DNA of 64,000 nucleotides, from the NCBI GenBank assembly GCA_948146395.1, contig OX411546.1, positions 23,104,449 to 23,168,448 of the forward strand. Direction: 5' to 3'. The notes under the pieces were generated by a model. It worked only from the letters and a program-made list of their open reading frames with translations, was not told the DNA's origin and made no database searches. A program made the translations under genes and the position numbers. The DNA comes from Fragum whitleyi (lineage: Eukaryota; Mollusca; Bivalvia; Cardiida; Cardiidae). Each line of letters begins with the position of its first letter. The first letter of the stretch is position 1. Shown here one piece after another: positions 1 through 10,728 of the stretch.

Positions 1-36
1 TTTTAAATGAGGAAATTTTAAAAGTCTGTTTTTGTT

Positions 37-3000
37 AGCTCACCTGAGCAGGAAGTGCTCAAGGGAGCTATTGTGATCGATCGTTGTCCGGCGTCCGTCT
101 GTCCATCTGTCCGTCTGTCCGTCACGGCGTCAACTTTTTCTTTAAACGACATCTCCTTTTAAACTTATGGGTCAAAATCAACCAAACTTGGCAGAAATAT
201 TCCTTGGGTGGTCCCTTATGAAAATTGCTCAAATGGAAAGGATCCGTGCCATATCACGGGAAAAGGGGCCTTAATGACAAATTTCTTGTTTTCACTCTAG
301 AAGCCACAAATATGGTCCAATTTTCATGAAACTTGGTCAGAATGTTTGTTAGGTCATGAGTATGAAGTCTATTGAAAATGGGAAGGATCCATGCCATTTC
401 ACAGAAAAAGGCGCTTTAATGACAATTTTGTCAACAATATCTTTAAACGACATCTCCTCCTAAACTTATGGGTCAAAATCAACCAAACTTGGCAGAAATA
501 TTTCTTGGGTGGTCCCTTATGAAAATTGCTAAAGTGGAAAGGATCCGTGCCATATCAAGGGAAAAGGGGCCTTAAATGACAAATTTCTTGTTTTCACTAT
601 AGAAGCCACAAATATGGTCCAATCTTCATGAAACTTGGTCAGAATGTTTGTTAGGTCATGAGTATGAAGTCTATTGAAAATGGGAAGGATCTGTGCCATT
701 TCACAGAAAAAGGCGCTTTAATGACAATTTTGTCAACAATATCTTTAAACAACATCTCCTCCTAAACTTATGGGTCAAAATCAACCAAACTTGGCAGAAA
801 TATTCCTTGGGTGGTCCCTTATGAAAATTGCTAAAGTGGAAAGGATCCGTGCCATATCACGGGAAAAGGGGCCTTAATGACAAATTTCTTGTTTTCACTC
901 TAGAAGCCACAAATATGGTCCAATCTTCATGAAACTTGGTAAGAATGTTTGTTAGGTCATGAATATGAAGTCTATTGAAAATGGGAAGGATCTGTGCCAT
1001 TTCACAGAAAAAGGCGCTTTAATGACAATTTTGTCAACAATATCTTTAAACAACATCTCCTCCTAAACTTATGGGTCAAAATCAACCAAACTTGGCAGAA
1101 ATATTCCTTGGGTGGTCCCTTATGAAAATTGCTAAAGTGGAAAGGATCCGTGCCATATCACGGGAAAAGGGGCCTTAATGACAAATTTCTTGTTTGCACT
1201 CTAGAAGCCACAAATATGGTCTAATCTTCATGAAACTTGGTCAGAATGTTTGTAGGTCATGAGTATGAAGTCTATTGAAAATGGGAAGGATCCGTGCCAT
1301 TTCACAGAAAAAGGCGCCTTAATGACAATTTTGTCAACAATATCTTTAAACGACATCTCCTCCTAAACTTATGGGTCAAAATCAACCAAACTTGGCAGAA
1401 ATATTTCTTGGGTGGTCCCTTATGAAAATTGCTAAAGTGGAAAGGATCTGTGCCATATCACGGGAAAAGGGGCCTTAATGACAAATTTCTTGTTTTCACT
1501 CTAGAAGCCACAAATATGGTCCAATCTTCATGAAACTTGGTCAGAATGTTTGTTAGGTCATGAGTATGAAGATTATTGAAAATGGGAAGGATCCGTGCCA
1601 TTTCACAGAAAAAGGCGCCTTAATGACAATTTTGTCAACAATATCTTTAAACGACATCTCCTCCTAAACTTATGGGTCAAAATCAACCAAACTTGGCAGA
1701 AATATTTCTTGGGTGGTCCCTTATGAAAATTGCTAAAGTGGAAAGGATCCGTGCAATATCACGGGAAAAGGGGCCTTAATGACAAATTTCTTGTTTTCAC
1801 TCTAGAAGCCACAAATATGGTCCAATCTTCATGAAACTTGGTCAGAATGTTTGTTAGGTCATGAGTATGAAGTCTATTGAAAATGGGAAGGATCTGTGCC
1901 ATTTCACAGAAAAAGGCGCTTTAATGACAATTTTGTCAACAATATCTTTAAACAACATCTCCTCCTAAACTTATGGGTCAAAATCAACCAAACTTGGCAG
2001 AAATATTCCTTGGGTGGTCCCTTATGAAAATTGCTAAAGTGGAAAGGATCTGTGCCATATCACGGGAAAAGGGGCCTTAATGACAAATTTCTTGTTTTCA
2101 CTCTAGAAGCCACAAATATGGTCCAATCTTCATGAAACTTGGTCAGAATGTTTGTTAGGTCATGAGGATGAAGTCTATTGAAAATAGGAAGGATCTGTGC
2201 CATTTCACAGAAAAAGGCGCTTTAATGACAATTTTGTCAACAATATCTTTAAACGACATCTCCTCCTAAACTTATGGGTCAAAATCAACCAAACTTGGCA
2301 GAAATATTCCTTGGGTGGTCCCTTATGAAAATTGCTCAAATGGAAAGGATCTGTGCCATATCACGGGAAAAGGGACCTTAATGACAAATTTCTTGTTTTC
2401 ACTCTAGAAGCCACAAAAATGGTCCAATCTTCATGAAACTTGGTCAGAATGTTTGTTAGGTCATGAGTATGAAGTCTATTGAAAATGGGAAGGATCAATG
2501 CCATCTCACAGAAAAAGGCGCCTTAATGACAATTTTGTCAACAATAACTTTAAACGACATCTCCTCCTAAACTTATGGGTCAAAATCAACCAAACTTGGC
2601 AGAAATATTCCTTGGTTGGTCCCTAATGAAAATTGCTCAAATGGAAAGGATCCGTGCCATATCACGGGAAAAGGGGCCTTAATGACAAATTTCTTGTTTT
2701 CACTCTAGAAGCCACAAATATGGTCCAATTTTCATGAAACTTGGTCCGAATGTTTGTTAGGTCATGAGTATGAAGTCTATCGAAAATGGGAGGTATCGGT
2801 GCCATATCACAGGAAAAGGCGTCTAAATGACAATTTTTTTGTTTACTCTCTAGAAGCCACAAATATGGTCCAATCATCATGAAACTTTGTCAGAATGTTT
2901 GTTAGGTCATGAGGATGAACTCATTTGAAAATGGGAAGTATTCATGCCATATCACGAGAAAAGGGGCCTGAATGACAATTTTCTCGTAAGCGCTCCAAAC

Positions 3001-3172
3001 GTCACAAATATTGTCCAATCTTCATGAAACTTGATCAAAATGTTTGCCAGGTCACAAGAATGAACTCTGTTGAAAATAAGAAGGTTCATGCCATATCATA
3101 GGAAATGGAGTCTTAATGATAATTTACTTGAAATATCAGGTGAGCGATTTAGGGCCCTCAGGGTCCTCTTGT
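37..3172 (+). mobile_element. HINE-like (Pearl/Helentron-type) element A1, giant core array
   Basis: The element opens with a terminal palindrome (AGCTCACCTGAGCA paired with a GTGCTCAAGGGAGCT-type arm) and a GTCCGTCTGTCC tract. It closes with TCAGGTGAGCGA, the inverted complement of the 5' GCTCACCTGA, followed by a GGGCCC/GGGTCC hairpin and CTCTTGTT. Between the ends lie nine near-identical units of about 301 bp; their TTTAAAC landmarks fall at 141, 442, 744, 1045, 1345, 1646, 1947, 2248 and 2549. Each unit is a dimer of two ~150 bp halves, one with CCAAACTTGGCAGAAATATT and one with ATGAAACTTGGTCAGAAT. More diverged monomer halves follow up to 3130. There is no credible long ORF, so the element is non-autonomous. 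The Helentron-associated assignment is inferred from architecture. Confidence 0.75.
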
Positions 3173-3333
3173 TTTTTTTTTTTTTTGCATGGAGAAGAAA
3201 ATATGGTGAACAGTGAAAAGATTGTTGGTTTAAAGTAAGGAAATCCTTCATTTTCCACAATGTTTTCCGTCACCTTTTTCTTTAGGAGCATCAAAAAAGG
3301 TGGGAATGGGTGGGAATGTGATAAAGGCTGTCT

Positions 3334-3498
3334 TTAAGGTAATGGACCAGTAACAGTTCCATTACGTCATGAGAGTAATGAACTTTTACAGTGTTTACCG
3401 AGGTTTGCTAATAATTTTCATTAGGAAATTTCGGTTTACATTGTGAAAGAACATGTAGTCCAAAATGTTGCAGAACTATTACGGGTCCACTACCTTAA
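3334..3498. mobile_element. TTAA-flanked MITE, family S copy 1
   Basis: A short inverted-repeat element reads TTAA-GGTAATGGACC at the left and GGTCCACTACC-TTAA at the right, with GTAACAGTTCC and GAACTATTACGGG as inner parts of the arms. The TTAA target duplication is typical of piggyBac-superfamily MITEs. A second copy lies at 17198-17364 in opposite orientation. It has no coding capacity. Confidence 0.6.
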
Positions 3499-3885
3499 AC
3501 TGTTTGATATGTCAAATAGAAATCCATTTTCATAGAAGATGTCAAAGATTGTGCACAAAAAAGATGTGCAGTCTGATTTTAGTCTTTACAAAATGTTAAT
3601 AATAGATATATGACAATTCAGCTGTAAAATGCACTACATTTTAATCCATACTTAGTGAGAGAGATAGAACTGAAAATTTCAAGCAAAAAAATAGGCCTTT
3701 ATTATAGTTTTTAACACTTTGTTTTGACTGGAATTTTGAAAGGATATTTTTTAGTCATGATCAACTAAACAATAGAGACTCGCCTACCAAAAATGAGGAG
3801 AATTATAGTCATTAGGCGAGCAAAGCATAGTAAATACAGCTTGACTCCCATAAATGATTTACTAGTATTCTGCGTAATTATTGAA
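3499..3885. other. AT-rich spacer
   Basis: No gene is visible. One small inverted repeat with CTCGCCTA and TAGGCGAG arms occupies about 3779-3823 and could be a minor foldback. Confidence 0.4.
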
Positions 3886-4238
3886 CTGGCAGGGCGGGGC
3901 TTAAAAGTGAAGTAATTTGGCGAGATTACTTTTAAATAGTTTGGGTTCTTTCAAATTTTAGTCGGTAATCATCGTTAACTTGTGCATATAAATATATCCT
4001 AAAACCTAAAGGATTCACATGCTCTCAAAGAGTGAACACATTTCATTGTTTGGTTACCAAGGCCTCGTAACTTCAGCTTGATTAAGCTGAAGTTACGAGG
4101 ATTTGGTAACCAATCTACGATTTAAGGTCTCAAGTTATTTCTGTTGACTTTCTTTAGAAGTAGGTTATTTTAGATAAAAGCTGATTTCCCTTAACCTTCA
4201 GTGCTACGACCCGTTACTTAGGCTCCACCCTGCCAGGG
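3886..4238. mobile_element. MITE family F copy 1 (CTGGCAGGG ends)
   Basis: Terminal inverted repeats are CTGGCAGGGCGGGGCTTAA at the left and, on the other strand, CCTGGCAGGGTGGAGCCTAA at the right. The middle holds a strong hairpin (4051-4114) whose arms read TTGGTTACCAA and CTCGTAACTTCAGCTT with their complements. A diverged second copy in opposite orientation is at 45437-45715. The superfamily is unassigned because no clear target duplication is seen. Confidence 0.6.
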
Positions 4239-4280
4239 CATTAATCATGGATACAGAGGAAATATAATTGTTTGTTGCAG

Positions 4281-4380
4281 TGTAAGATTGGTTTATATTT
4301 CAGTGAACAACAAAAGTGATATTCTCACGAGTGAAAATAAGGCTTTGTTGTTCACAGAATGAAATATTGATCAATCTTAC
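4281..4380. repeat. Foldback with ~35 bp arms
   Basis: The left arm, starting GTAAGATTGGTTTATATTTC and running on through AGTGAACAACAAA, is mirrored by TTTGTTGTTCAC...GATCAATCTTAC, leaving a loop of about 20 bp. No coding sequence is present. It may be one end of a larger repeat that includes the neighbouring paired TGACGTCA palindromes. Confidence 0.5.
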
Positions 4381-6100
4381 TCGAAAAACAAAAGATTATT
4401 CTATTTCTTTAATGCAAAAATGAGACAAAATGTGACATTGGTAGGACATATTTTCGTAAAGCGCGTCATTTTGCATGTGATTGCTATGCAACATTCATTG
4501 TGACGTCACTTATTTCGCCCCGCATAGATGACGTCAGACAGGATGGAATGCACAAAAGCAGGGTATAAGTTTTGATAATTTCGCTGCTTTTGTGGCGAGA
4601 TTATCAAGTGATATTCTACCATTATTTCTCGATAAACCACCAAAAATCATTAAAGAAAATACTATATTTGATTACTGGTTGACCATTGTAGAAATTTGCG
4701 AGACTAGACATTCGAATGAAGAATAATGATGCCATTATGAATATACATAAGACATTAAACCAGAATATTGGAGAGCATGCAACACTAATATTAACTTTTG
4801 TCTAGAATGTAAATGGGGTTTCCGGGCTAGTCCACCTAGTCTGAATTAAATATTGAAGAAAAAGCAAAAAAAAAAAATGCTTATAATTATTGGAATTGGA
4901 GTTTTTACTGTCTCACCTTTTTATGCTATTTATAAATTTTTATTTTAGGTAAAATCGACTTGAAAGATACAGCTGCATTTATAGATCTTTAAAAATTTAC
5001 TGCCAACCTAAGACAATTTGGCCCTATAAGGGCATACATAAATCTGGACAAAATACAAAAATGGGACGCATGCAAGTCTTTTATTGAAAACTTCTCATAC
5101 ATATTTTAGGACTCACATAGGAACTGTGCATTTTTTTTCTTGAGAATAAATCAGGGCTTCATATGGGCAGTTTTTGGCCAAATTGTCAAAATTGGGGTCC
5201 ATATGGGACCCTTACTAATATTTGTTGCCCTTGCTGTACCCATGTAGGCCCTATGATATCTATGAATAAAGAATTAAAATTTTGCTTTCTTGATTAAATG
5301 ATAATTTAATTTGTAAAACATGCTCTTCTGTTTTTTCTCATACTTAAAGGCTACCTTAGGAAATATTTTAAGGCCATTTTTTGAAGGTAAAAGTCTTGTG
5401 AAAACTGGTGACCCAGTTTTGATATAGATCTAAAAGTTCAAGTGAGTGATGAAAGGTCAACTTAGTCTATACTTGTGAGATATGCTTCCATAGTTTCACT
5501 TATCCATTGCATTTTTTTTTCTTTTCCCATATTCCTTCCTTAGATATTACGAATCATAGCCTTGAAATTATTGTCTTATTGAATAGGGATCTTAAATAAA
5601 GGAAAGAAGATGAAAATTGAGGAGAAAGAAAATTTAATTCATGATGAGGAGAAAAGCTAACATTTTTCTCTTAAGCTGAGCCTATATGATTAGCATGCGA
5701 GAAGATCATCAAGGAAATATCGAAATCCTAGAATCCCGGGAGTACGATTAATTCTGTATTTTTGGACGTAGTAGAGGAAAGAGGATATTGCGGTTTACTC
5801 ACTAGATGTCGCTCTGAGGGGGACTCCTGTCAAATGAGGTGTGAAATGGAAATCAATAACAAAGGGTTTAACCCCTGTAACCCTGTCACCAGATAAAATT
5901 ATTGTAGACTGGTCCAAAATCAATGAAGTGGCAGACAAATTGAGAAAATTGCTTACCTTATTTCCACTAATAATAGTGCTCTCCCTAAAAGTAGCACCCT
6001 TATTGAGAAAATTCACTTCAGAGGCCTAAATTGTAGGAACTCTTTGAGACTTCTCCTCTAATTTAAGATGAATTTCCTCTAAACAATCATTTTTATGCAG
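4381..6100. other. Gene-free AT-rich stretch with paired CRE-like palindromes
   Basis: Two perfect TGACGTCA octamers lie 28 bp apart (4501-4508 and 4529-4536), beside CTATGCAA and GTATAAGTTTTG. A similar arrangement recurs at 50005-50110, so this is probably a dispersed repeat rather than a host promoter. The remainder is unremarkable AT-rich DNA. From about 5970 a fragment related to the K repeat begins (TAGCACCC, then CCTCTAAACAATCAT near 6070). Confidence 0.4.
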
Positions 6101-7007
6101 TCAGACTGAAAGTCTGACTTGCATATAGTGGTCGCCGGCAATCGGATCCTCACAACACCAAATTCGAATAAATCCATGAGCGTGAAAAAGTAAACCCATT
6201 AATGATTTTCAGCCCGCGAAAATAATATCAGACTGAATTCTAGCTGCCTAGATTTTTGTGAACAATTCCGATTTCAAAGCCATATTTCCGTATTACGAAT
6301 TTGGACATCAAAATTCCGGGGGAAAAACGATTTTGAACGGCGCCGAAAAGTAAACACGAAATCGAAAGTAGTCAGCGACCGTTTTTTAAAGGGAATGCAA
6401 TTAGTACGAGTTACTTCCCTTATTCAGACAGGTTTATCGTTTATTTTGAAATTCGGTGTTAGGGTTCTGCCAAGGCCGCGCGATTTGAACTAAAAAGTCG
6501 TAGACTGCGAATAAAAATCAAAAGGATGGGCACTACGTCGCGCCGAATCTTAAAATACGATATCGACGAAAATCGGAGTTCCACGACGACCTGCCGTTTT
6601 GGCCTATTCCAAAATAAAAATCTTAATGGTACCCCGCACAGCGTTATGATAATCGGCGCTGTATTATCGGAAATCCAATAAATCGGGAACCATTCTATGT
6701 TTACATGAATAGATCAAGATTAAAGGCGAACAAAGACAAATTATAACTTTTTCGCCGGGTCTCCCGAAAAGAAGGCAAAAGTAAATATAGAAATAGATTC
6801 TAATGAACCCGGACCGATTTCACAGGGTCCACGTCCATATTTCACAATCTCCGGAAATCTGTCCCTCTGAAATTTTAGCAGACGAACAAGTGACTTTTGC
6901 CGATTTAAAAACCAAAGAAAAGCGGGGTTTTCTCACCTACTTGCTTGACAGATATTACTGGCTAAAGTATGGTGAGAAACCCAACGTTATGACATGTTTA
7001 TTATGAA

Positions 7008-7034
<27 letters not shown>
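6101..7034 (+). repeat. CpG-rich dispersed repeat N copy 1, ending in poly-A
   Basis: The block opens with a small hairpin (GTCAGACTGAAAGTCTGAC). It is visibly richer in CpG than its surroundings and ends in a run of about 25 A directly after a short ORF (6803-7006, 67 codons, stop next to the A-tract). The first ~130 bp are related to 17610-17745 (shared GTCGCC..CGGAT, AGTA(A)ACCCATT and CGCGAAAATAAT-like blocks). A poly-A tail and retained CpG suggest a fairly recent retro-inserted or otherwise mobile sequence. I do not recognise the predicted peptide and would not call it a gene. Confidence 0.4.
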
Positions 7035-7039
<5 letters not shown>

Positions 7040-7467
7040 TAGCAGAGTTAGGTAGTTAACAATTTCGTGTTGATTTGTTGACTGAGTGCAATTTTTGGGG
7101 TGGTTTTATGTCTAGTTATTTTCTGTTAACTCGGCATGGGTATTAGCCATCACAGGAGCTATCCTTATTATCAAGGTGGATGACAATGGAAGATATAAGA
7201 ATTAAGCCCTTATTATTTTTATATTATTATTCTGACCTTGTAGTAAAGCATTGGCCCACCAAGGAGTGCTCTTTTCATCAAAAGCAAGGGCTCTAAGCAT
7301 GAATAAGGCAATATTTTGGAATGAAAGGTCAGAATAGAAGGCCAAAGATCTGAAGTGTAGATTTTAGCCTTAGATTTCAGAGAATTTGTTATAATTGAAA
7401 TATTTCAATACTCATATATTGTTCCGTCCTGACTGCATTCAGGCCTTTCAGGCCTTTGATTATCACT
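7035..7467. other. Spacer without recognised features
   Basis: AT-rich sequence with no convincing ORF. A GGCCTTTCAGGCCTTTGAT motif near 7440-7460 recurs near 22750, so at least part of it is repetitive. Confidence 0.3.
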
Positions 7468-7820
7468 GTTTAGAGGAAATTCACCTTAAATTAACACTTT
7501 CCTGTTTTACAAAATTTTGACCTGTCCAAATTCAAAGGTTTTGCAGACGAAAATTAAAAGTGGGTTTAATTTGAAAAATAACCATTCAGTTGGGTAGAAA
7601 ATAGTGTGAAAAAAGAAGAAATTGCTTGTCAGAAGCAATTTCTTCTTTTTTCACAATGTTTTCTCAATCATAAAGTCACAGGCACGTAAAAAGCAGGGAT
7701 TAAACAGCAAAGGGTTAAAGTGAAGGGCCCTTAAGGACATCAATTTAAATGACTTCTTTAAATCAGAAAATGCATACTGAATATAGCTCCCGGGAGCATT
7801 TATTAGGAGAAATACGGTAA
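7468..7820 (+). repeat. Composite repeat K copy 1, split by MITE I1
   Basis: The left part GTTTAGAGGAAATTCACC and the right part ending in TATTAGGAGAAATACGGTA match 49100-49240 and, inverted, 10304-10456. The two halves are separated by the TTAA-flanked MITE at 7491-7718. The other two copies lack that MITE and show a single TTAA at the equivalent site. Confidence 0.6.
7491..7718 (+). mobile_element. piggyBac-type MITE family I copy 1
   Basis: TTAA-CACTTTCCTGTTTTAC at the left and AAACAGCAAAGGG-TTAA at the right give short inverted ends and a TTAA duplication. The centre is a hairpin made of AAGAAGAAATTGCTT and AAGCAATTTCTTCTT. Other copies are at 24247-24468, 26978-27206 and 51073-51299. 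The empty site at 49121-49124 supports precise TTAA insertion. There is no ORF, so it must have moved by a transposase in trans. Confidence 0.8.
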
Positions 7821-7879
7821 TTATGATAGGCAATTTTGTCTTCATTCACTGTTTTCTCAACCCCTTTAAGCGGTACAAT

Positions 7880-8077
7880 TGGAGGGGGGGGGGTTACTCC
7901 AGTTAAAAGCTTAATTATAATTCCAAATGAAACCCTATGTTGTGGGTACTCATTTGAATCACATCAAAAAGAGGATCCAAATGAGTACTGACAAAATAGG
8001 GTTTGAGCAGGGACAAGTGAAATGTTTTTTTTAAAGTTTTAAGTCGAAAATACCCCTCTATCTGTAGCTCTGCCCAT
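7880..8077. repeat. Inverted-repeat element Q copy 1
   Basis: Arms CCCTATGTTGTGGGTACTC and GAGTACTGACAAAATAGGG surround a short loop, with GGTTACTCCAGTT at the outer left. The same palindrome (CTCATTTGAATTGTC / GACAATTCAAATGAG) and a GACTGGAGTTAC end occur at 32402-32510 in opposite orientation. Outer limits are approximate. Confidence 0.45.
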
Positions 8078-8317
8078 TTAACCCTTGTCATGCTGAATGA
8101 ATTTTGGCTAAAAATTTTCATCAAAATCGAAGGGCAAAAAGCACTGAAAGTACCAACTGTAGGTCATTTTTTATTTGAAACACTAAATCTTTTGACAATT
8201 CTGGTTTGAAAGTGAGAAACAGGTGGTGTAGACTAACATCAGACTGCACAAAGGTGCAGGCTGATGTTTGTCTATAGCTCCTGCCAAAGCAGGAATATTC
8301 AGCATGACAAGGGTTAA
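8078..8317 (-). mobile_element. TTAA MITE family G copy 1
   Basis: The ends are TTAACCCTTGTCATGCTGAA and TTCAGCATGACAAGGGTTAA, an almost perfect ~20 bp terminal inverted repeat including the TTAA duplication. A sub-hairpin (CAGACTGCAC / GTGCAGGCTGA) lies inside. Length is about 240 bp with no ORF. It is the most abundant small element in this window. Confidence 0.85.
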
Positions 8318-9075
8318 TGACAGTATTTAAAATGGTGGCAATTTGCAGAAAAAATTAAGATGATATCAGACTTATTAAGGACCTGAGTAAAATGACAAGA
8401 CCGCATTTCTCCCGAAATATCAGAAATATCGTCTAGCTCTTCCTGTGGAGATCAGAGGTATGGTGGTATTGATTTTACGTACAATTGGCTTGCGTAAAAT
8501 AAGCGTAAAATAGCTCCTGAGCCAGCAGATGAGTCACACTATTTTGTCGTCTTTCGAAACAATTTTGTTCAGAAATTTGTCAGATAAAGTGGCCATGTCT
8601 TTTACAGATAAGAAACATTTACTTCTTTGTTGTCAAAACCTTGAAGAAAAAAATAAATGAGAAATTGTGTTTAATGGTAATAGTTTAAAAATGCATGAAG
8701 CAGCTTTTAATAATTAAAATGACATTTGAACTTTTATTTACAGTGTAATAATTATGACAATCTGAATGAAAATCTTTATGGAATATCATTATGCTGAATT
8801 AAATCAAAGGGCTAAAAGCACTGAAAACACACCAAGGCAGAGGCTGCACCATTGTGGCCTATGAATCACCATGTTTTGTTATATCATCAGGCAGTGATCG
8901 ACACTAACGCCAGTCTTTGAGCCCAAGACCTGTGGATTTTAGGGAGAAAGGGTAGATGTAACAATGTTGCAGGTCCTTCAGGCCAGTGGTTAATGGCAGT
9001 ACTTAGTATTCCAAATCTGTCATGTTATGATAAATTTGCCTTTCCAATACTAAAATTTGCTTTACAAAAATGGAA
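8318..9075. other. Gene-free stretch with a decayed G-like fragment
   Basis: Around 8790-8835 the phrase ATGCTGAATTAAATCAAAGGGCTAAAAGCACTGAAA resembles a worn end of MITE family G. Nothing else is recognised. Confidence 0.3.
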
Positions 9076-9140
9076 AATATTGTGGAGAAAGAAGAAATTG
9101 CTTGTCAAAAAGCAATTTCTTCTTTTCCAACAATGTTTTC
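9076..9140. repeat. Hairpin related to the centre of MITE I
   Basis: AAGAAGAAATTGCTTGTC is followed by AAAAGCAATTTCTTCTT, the same palindrome as in family I but in unrelated flanks. A ragged relative is at 26335-26375. It probably marks a diverged MITE subfamily whose ends I could not fix. Confidence 0.45.
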
Positions 9141-10303
9141 CTTTTCAATAATTTAATTGCTAAATATCAAGCATGGTTTTCATGCAGGACCTTTTATCAT
9201 GGAGGGCCTGTAATATTTTTGGCTAATAGGTCCTTCAGGCTTGTGACAAAAAAAGTTAGTGTCAAACCATGTCAGGCCAACCACAAAACTGAGGCTGACA
9301 ATAAATAGAGGATAATTGTTTGTATTGAACTGCATTTTGTCATGAAATTTTGATATGCCCAAAAGATCTGCGTATATGATCGGAATGCATTCAAGAAATG
9401 TTCATTTCTTCAATGAAGTGTATTGACCATAGCACGGCCAGAAGCTGAAATACCTAAAAATTGCCCAAAATTACTACACTTAAGTCCAAGGTACTTTTCT
9501 AAAAAGTTTGAGCGATGTTTTAAATCGTACATCATGTGTGGTCTGGAAAAATTCAGGGAAGAATTGGAAAACTTCTGAATAAGTGAAATAAATGGGATAC
9601 TTGTAGTCCAAATGATTGAATTGTATTGCTTTAGAATATTCATAAATATGTTTTGCAAACTTTCCCTGGTGAATAAAACGAGTGTTGCCATTTTGGTGGG
9701 GCTCTGTTTCACAAATAGGTTTTTGAGAACTCAATGATCATGGGCCTTTGCATGACATGTCCAACAATATCACTAGTGCACATCATTAAGACTCAGATCA
9801 GACTGTGCATATGCACAGTCTGATCAAAGTCTTCTCTTTGCTCTTTCTAGAAGGCTTAAGACTTGCAGTCTTTTCTCACATTTCTCACAATTACAGAATT
9901 TTCTTAATAAGCATTATAAACTATAAGGCTATCCAGGCTGCGCAATATCCGTCAAATATGCACATATTATTTTTTTGGAAATGTCCTGCTCAGGCTCATT
10001 TCATTTATGAATGCCTCTTGCTGAAAGACGGAATTGGTGTCTATATTGCCTTTTCATCATTGTTTTTAAGAAATTTTTCATTAGCCCTTGTTTCAAGGTC
10101 ACAGGTCGAGGTCATTTGTTAAAAATATAGGAAATGAAATTGTCTGGCTTAAGTTGTGAATTTAGGAAAAAAGAGATCAGATTTCTAAATGCATGTACAA
10201 TATAGCTTCAACTATTTCTAAGTGTAGGAAATATTTTGTTTTTGCCTAATTCCCTTGTGGTGAGCAAGACATAGTTGTTACTATGACAACTTTTTGTAAA
10301 TGC
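9141..10303. other. Gene-free stretch with one G-type palindrome
   Basis: GATCAGACTGTGCATATGCACAGTCTGATC (9797-9826 approx.) is a perfect palindrome matching the internal hairpin of MITE G. Overlapping ORFs of 84-105 codons occur here but lack any recognisable domain. Confidence 0.35.
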
Positions 10304-10540
10304 CGAATTTCTCCTAATAAAAGCCCATGGGAGCTATATATAATATGGTTAGGGAGCTTTTATTTAGTATATATTTTCTTATTTAAAAAATCATTAAAAT
10401 TGATGTCTTCTAGGCCCTTTTTCCTTTAATTTAAGGTGAATTTCCTGTAAACTATCATATGAAAGTTCCTAAAATTTAGGCATTTGAAGTTGGTGTTCTA
10501 AGTCAAAAATGCAGGGGTGCTACTATTAGTAAATAATCTG
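10304..10540 (-). repeat. Composite repeat K copy 2 (inverted)
   Basis: It runs from TTTCTCCTAATAAAAGCCC through CTTTAATTTAAGGTGAATTTCC to GGGGTGCTACTATTAG, the reverse complement order of K1 and K3. The TTAA used by MITE I in K1 is unoccupied here. Confidence 0.5.
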
Positions 10541-10728
10541 GCGCATTTATTCTCTATTATGAATAGATGTGCCATTCTTAAGAATTTTTTGATAGCTCCA
10601 AAGTCAAGATCACAGCTAAAGGTCAAATGCTTAAATTATTCTTTTTTGTGACTATTATGCCTACATTAAGGGATTGATTTGAAAATAATTTTGTTAAGTA
10701 GTTTTCCATTATGAGTGAATGTGCCTTT
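10541..10728. other. Spacer
   Basis: AT-rich sequence with a short CAAGATCACAGCTAAAGGTC fragment like the family D core; otherwise nothing recognised. Confidence 0.3.

Noticed and set aside
3151..3180. Hairpin plus T-run read as a bacterial-type terminator
   Set aside because: The same hairpin+CTCTTGTT occurs at the end of many mobile elements in a eukaryotic genome; it is a transposon terminus.
6803..7006. 67-codon ORF as a host terminal exon
   Set aside because: The stop directly abuts a poly-A tract with no 3' UTR, and the block looks like a dispersed repeat; kept only as an observation.
9410..10122. Overlapping ORFs of 84-105 codons on both strands
   Set aside because: No domain, no codon bias that I can see, no splice or promoter context, and one begins inside a MITE-type palindrome.
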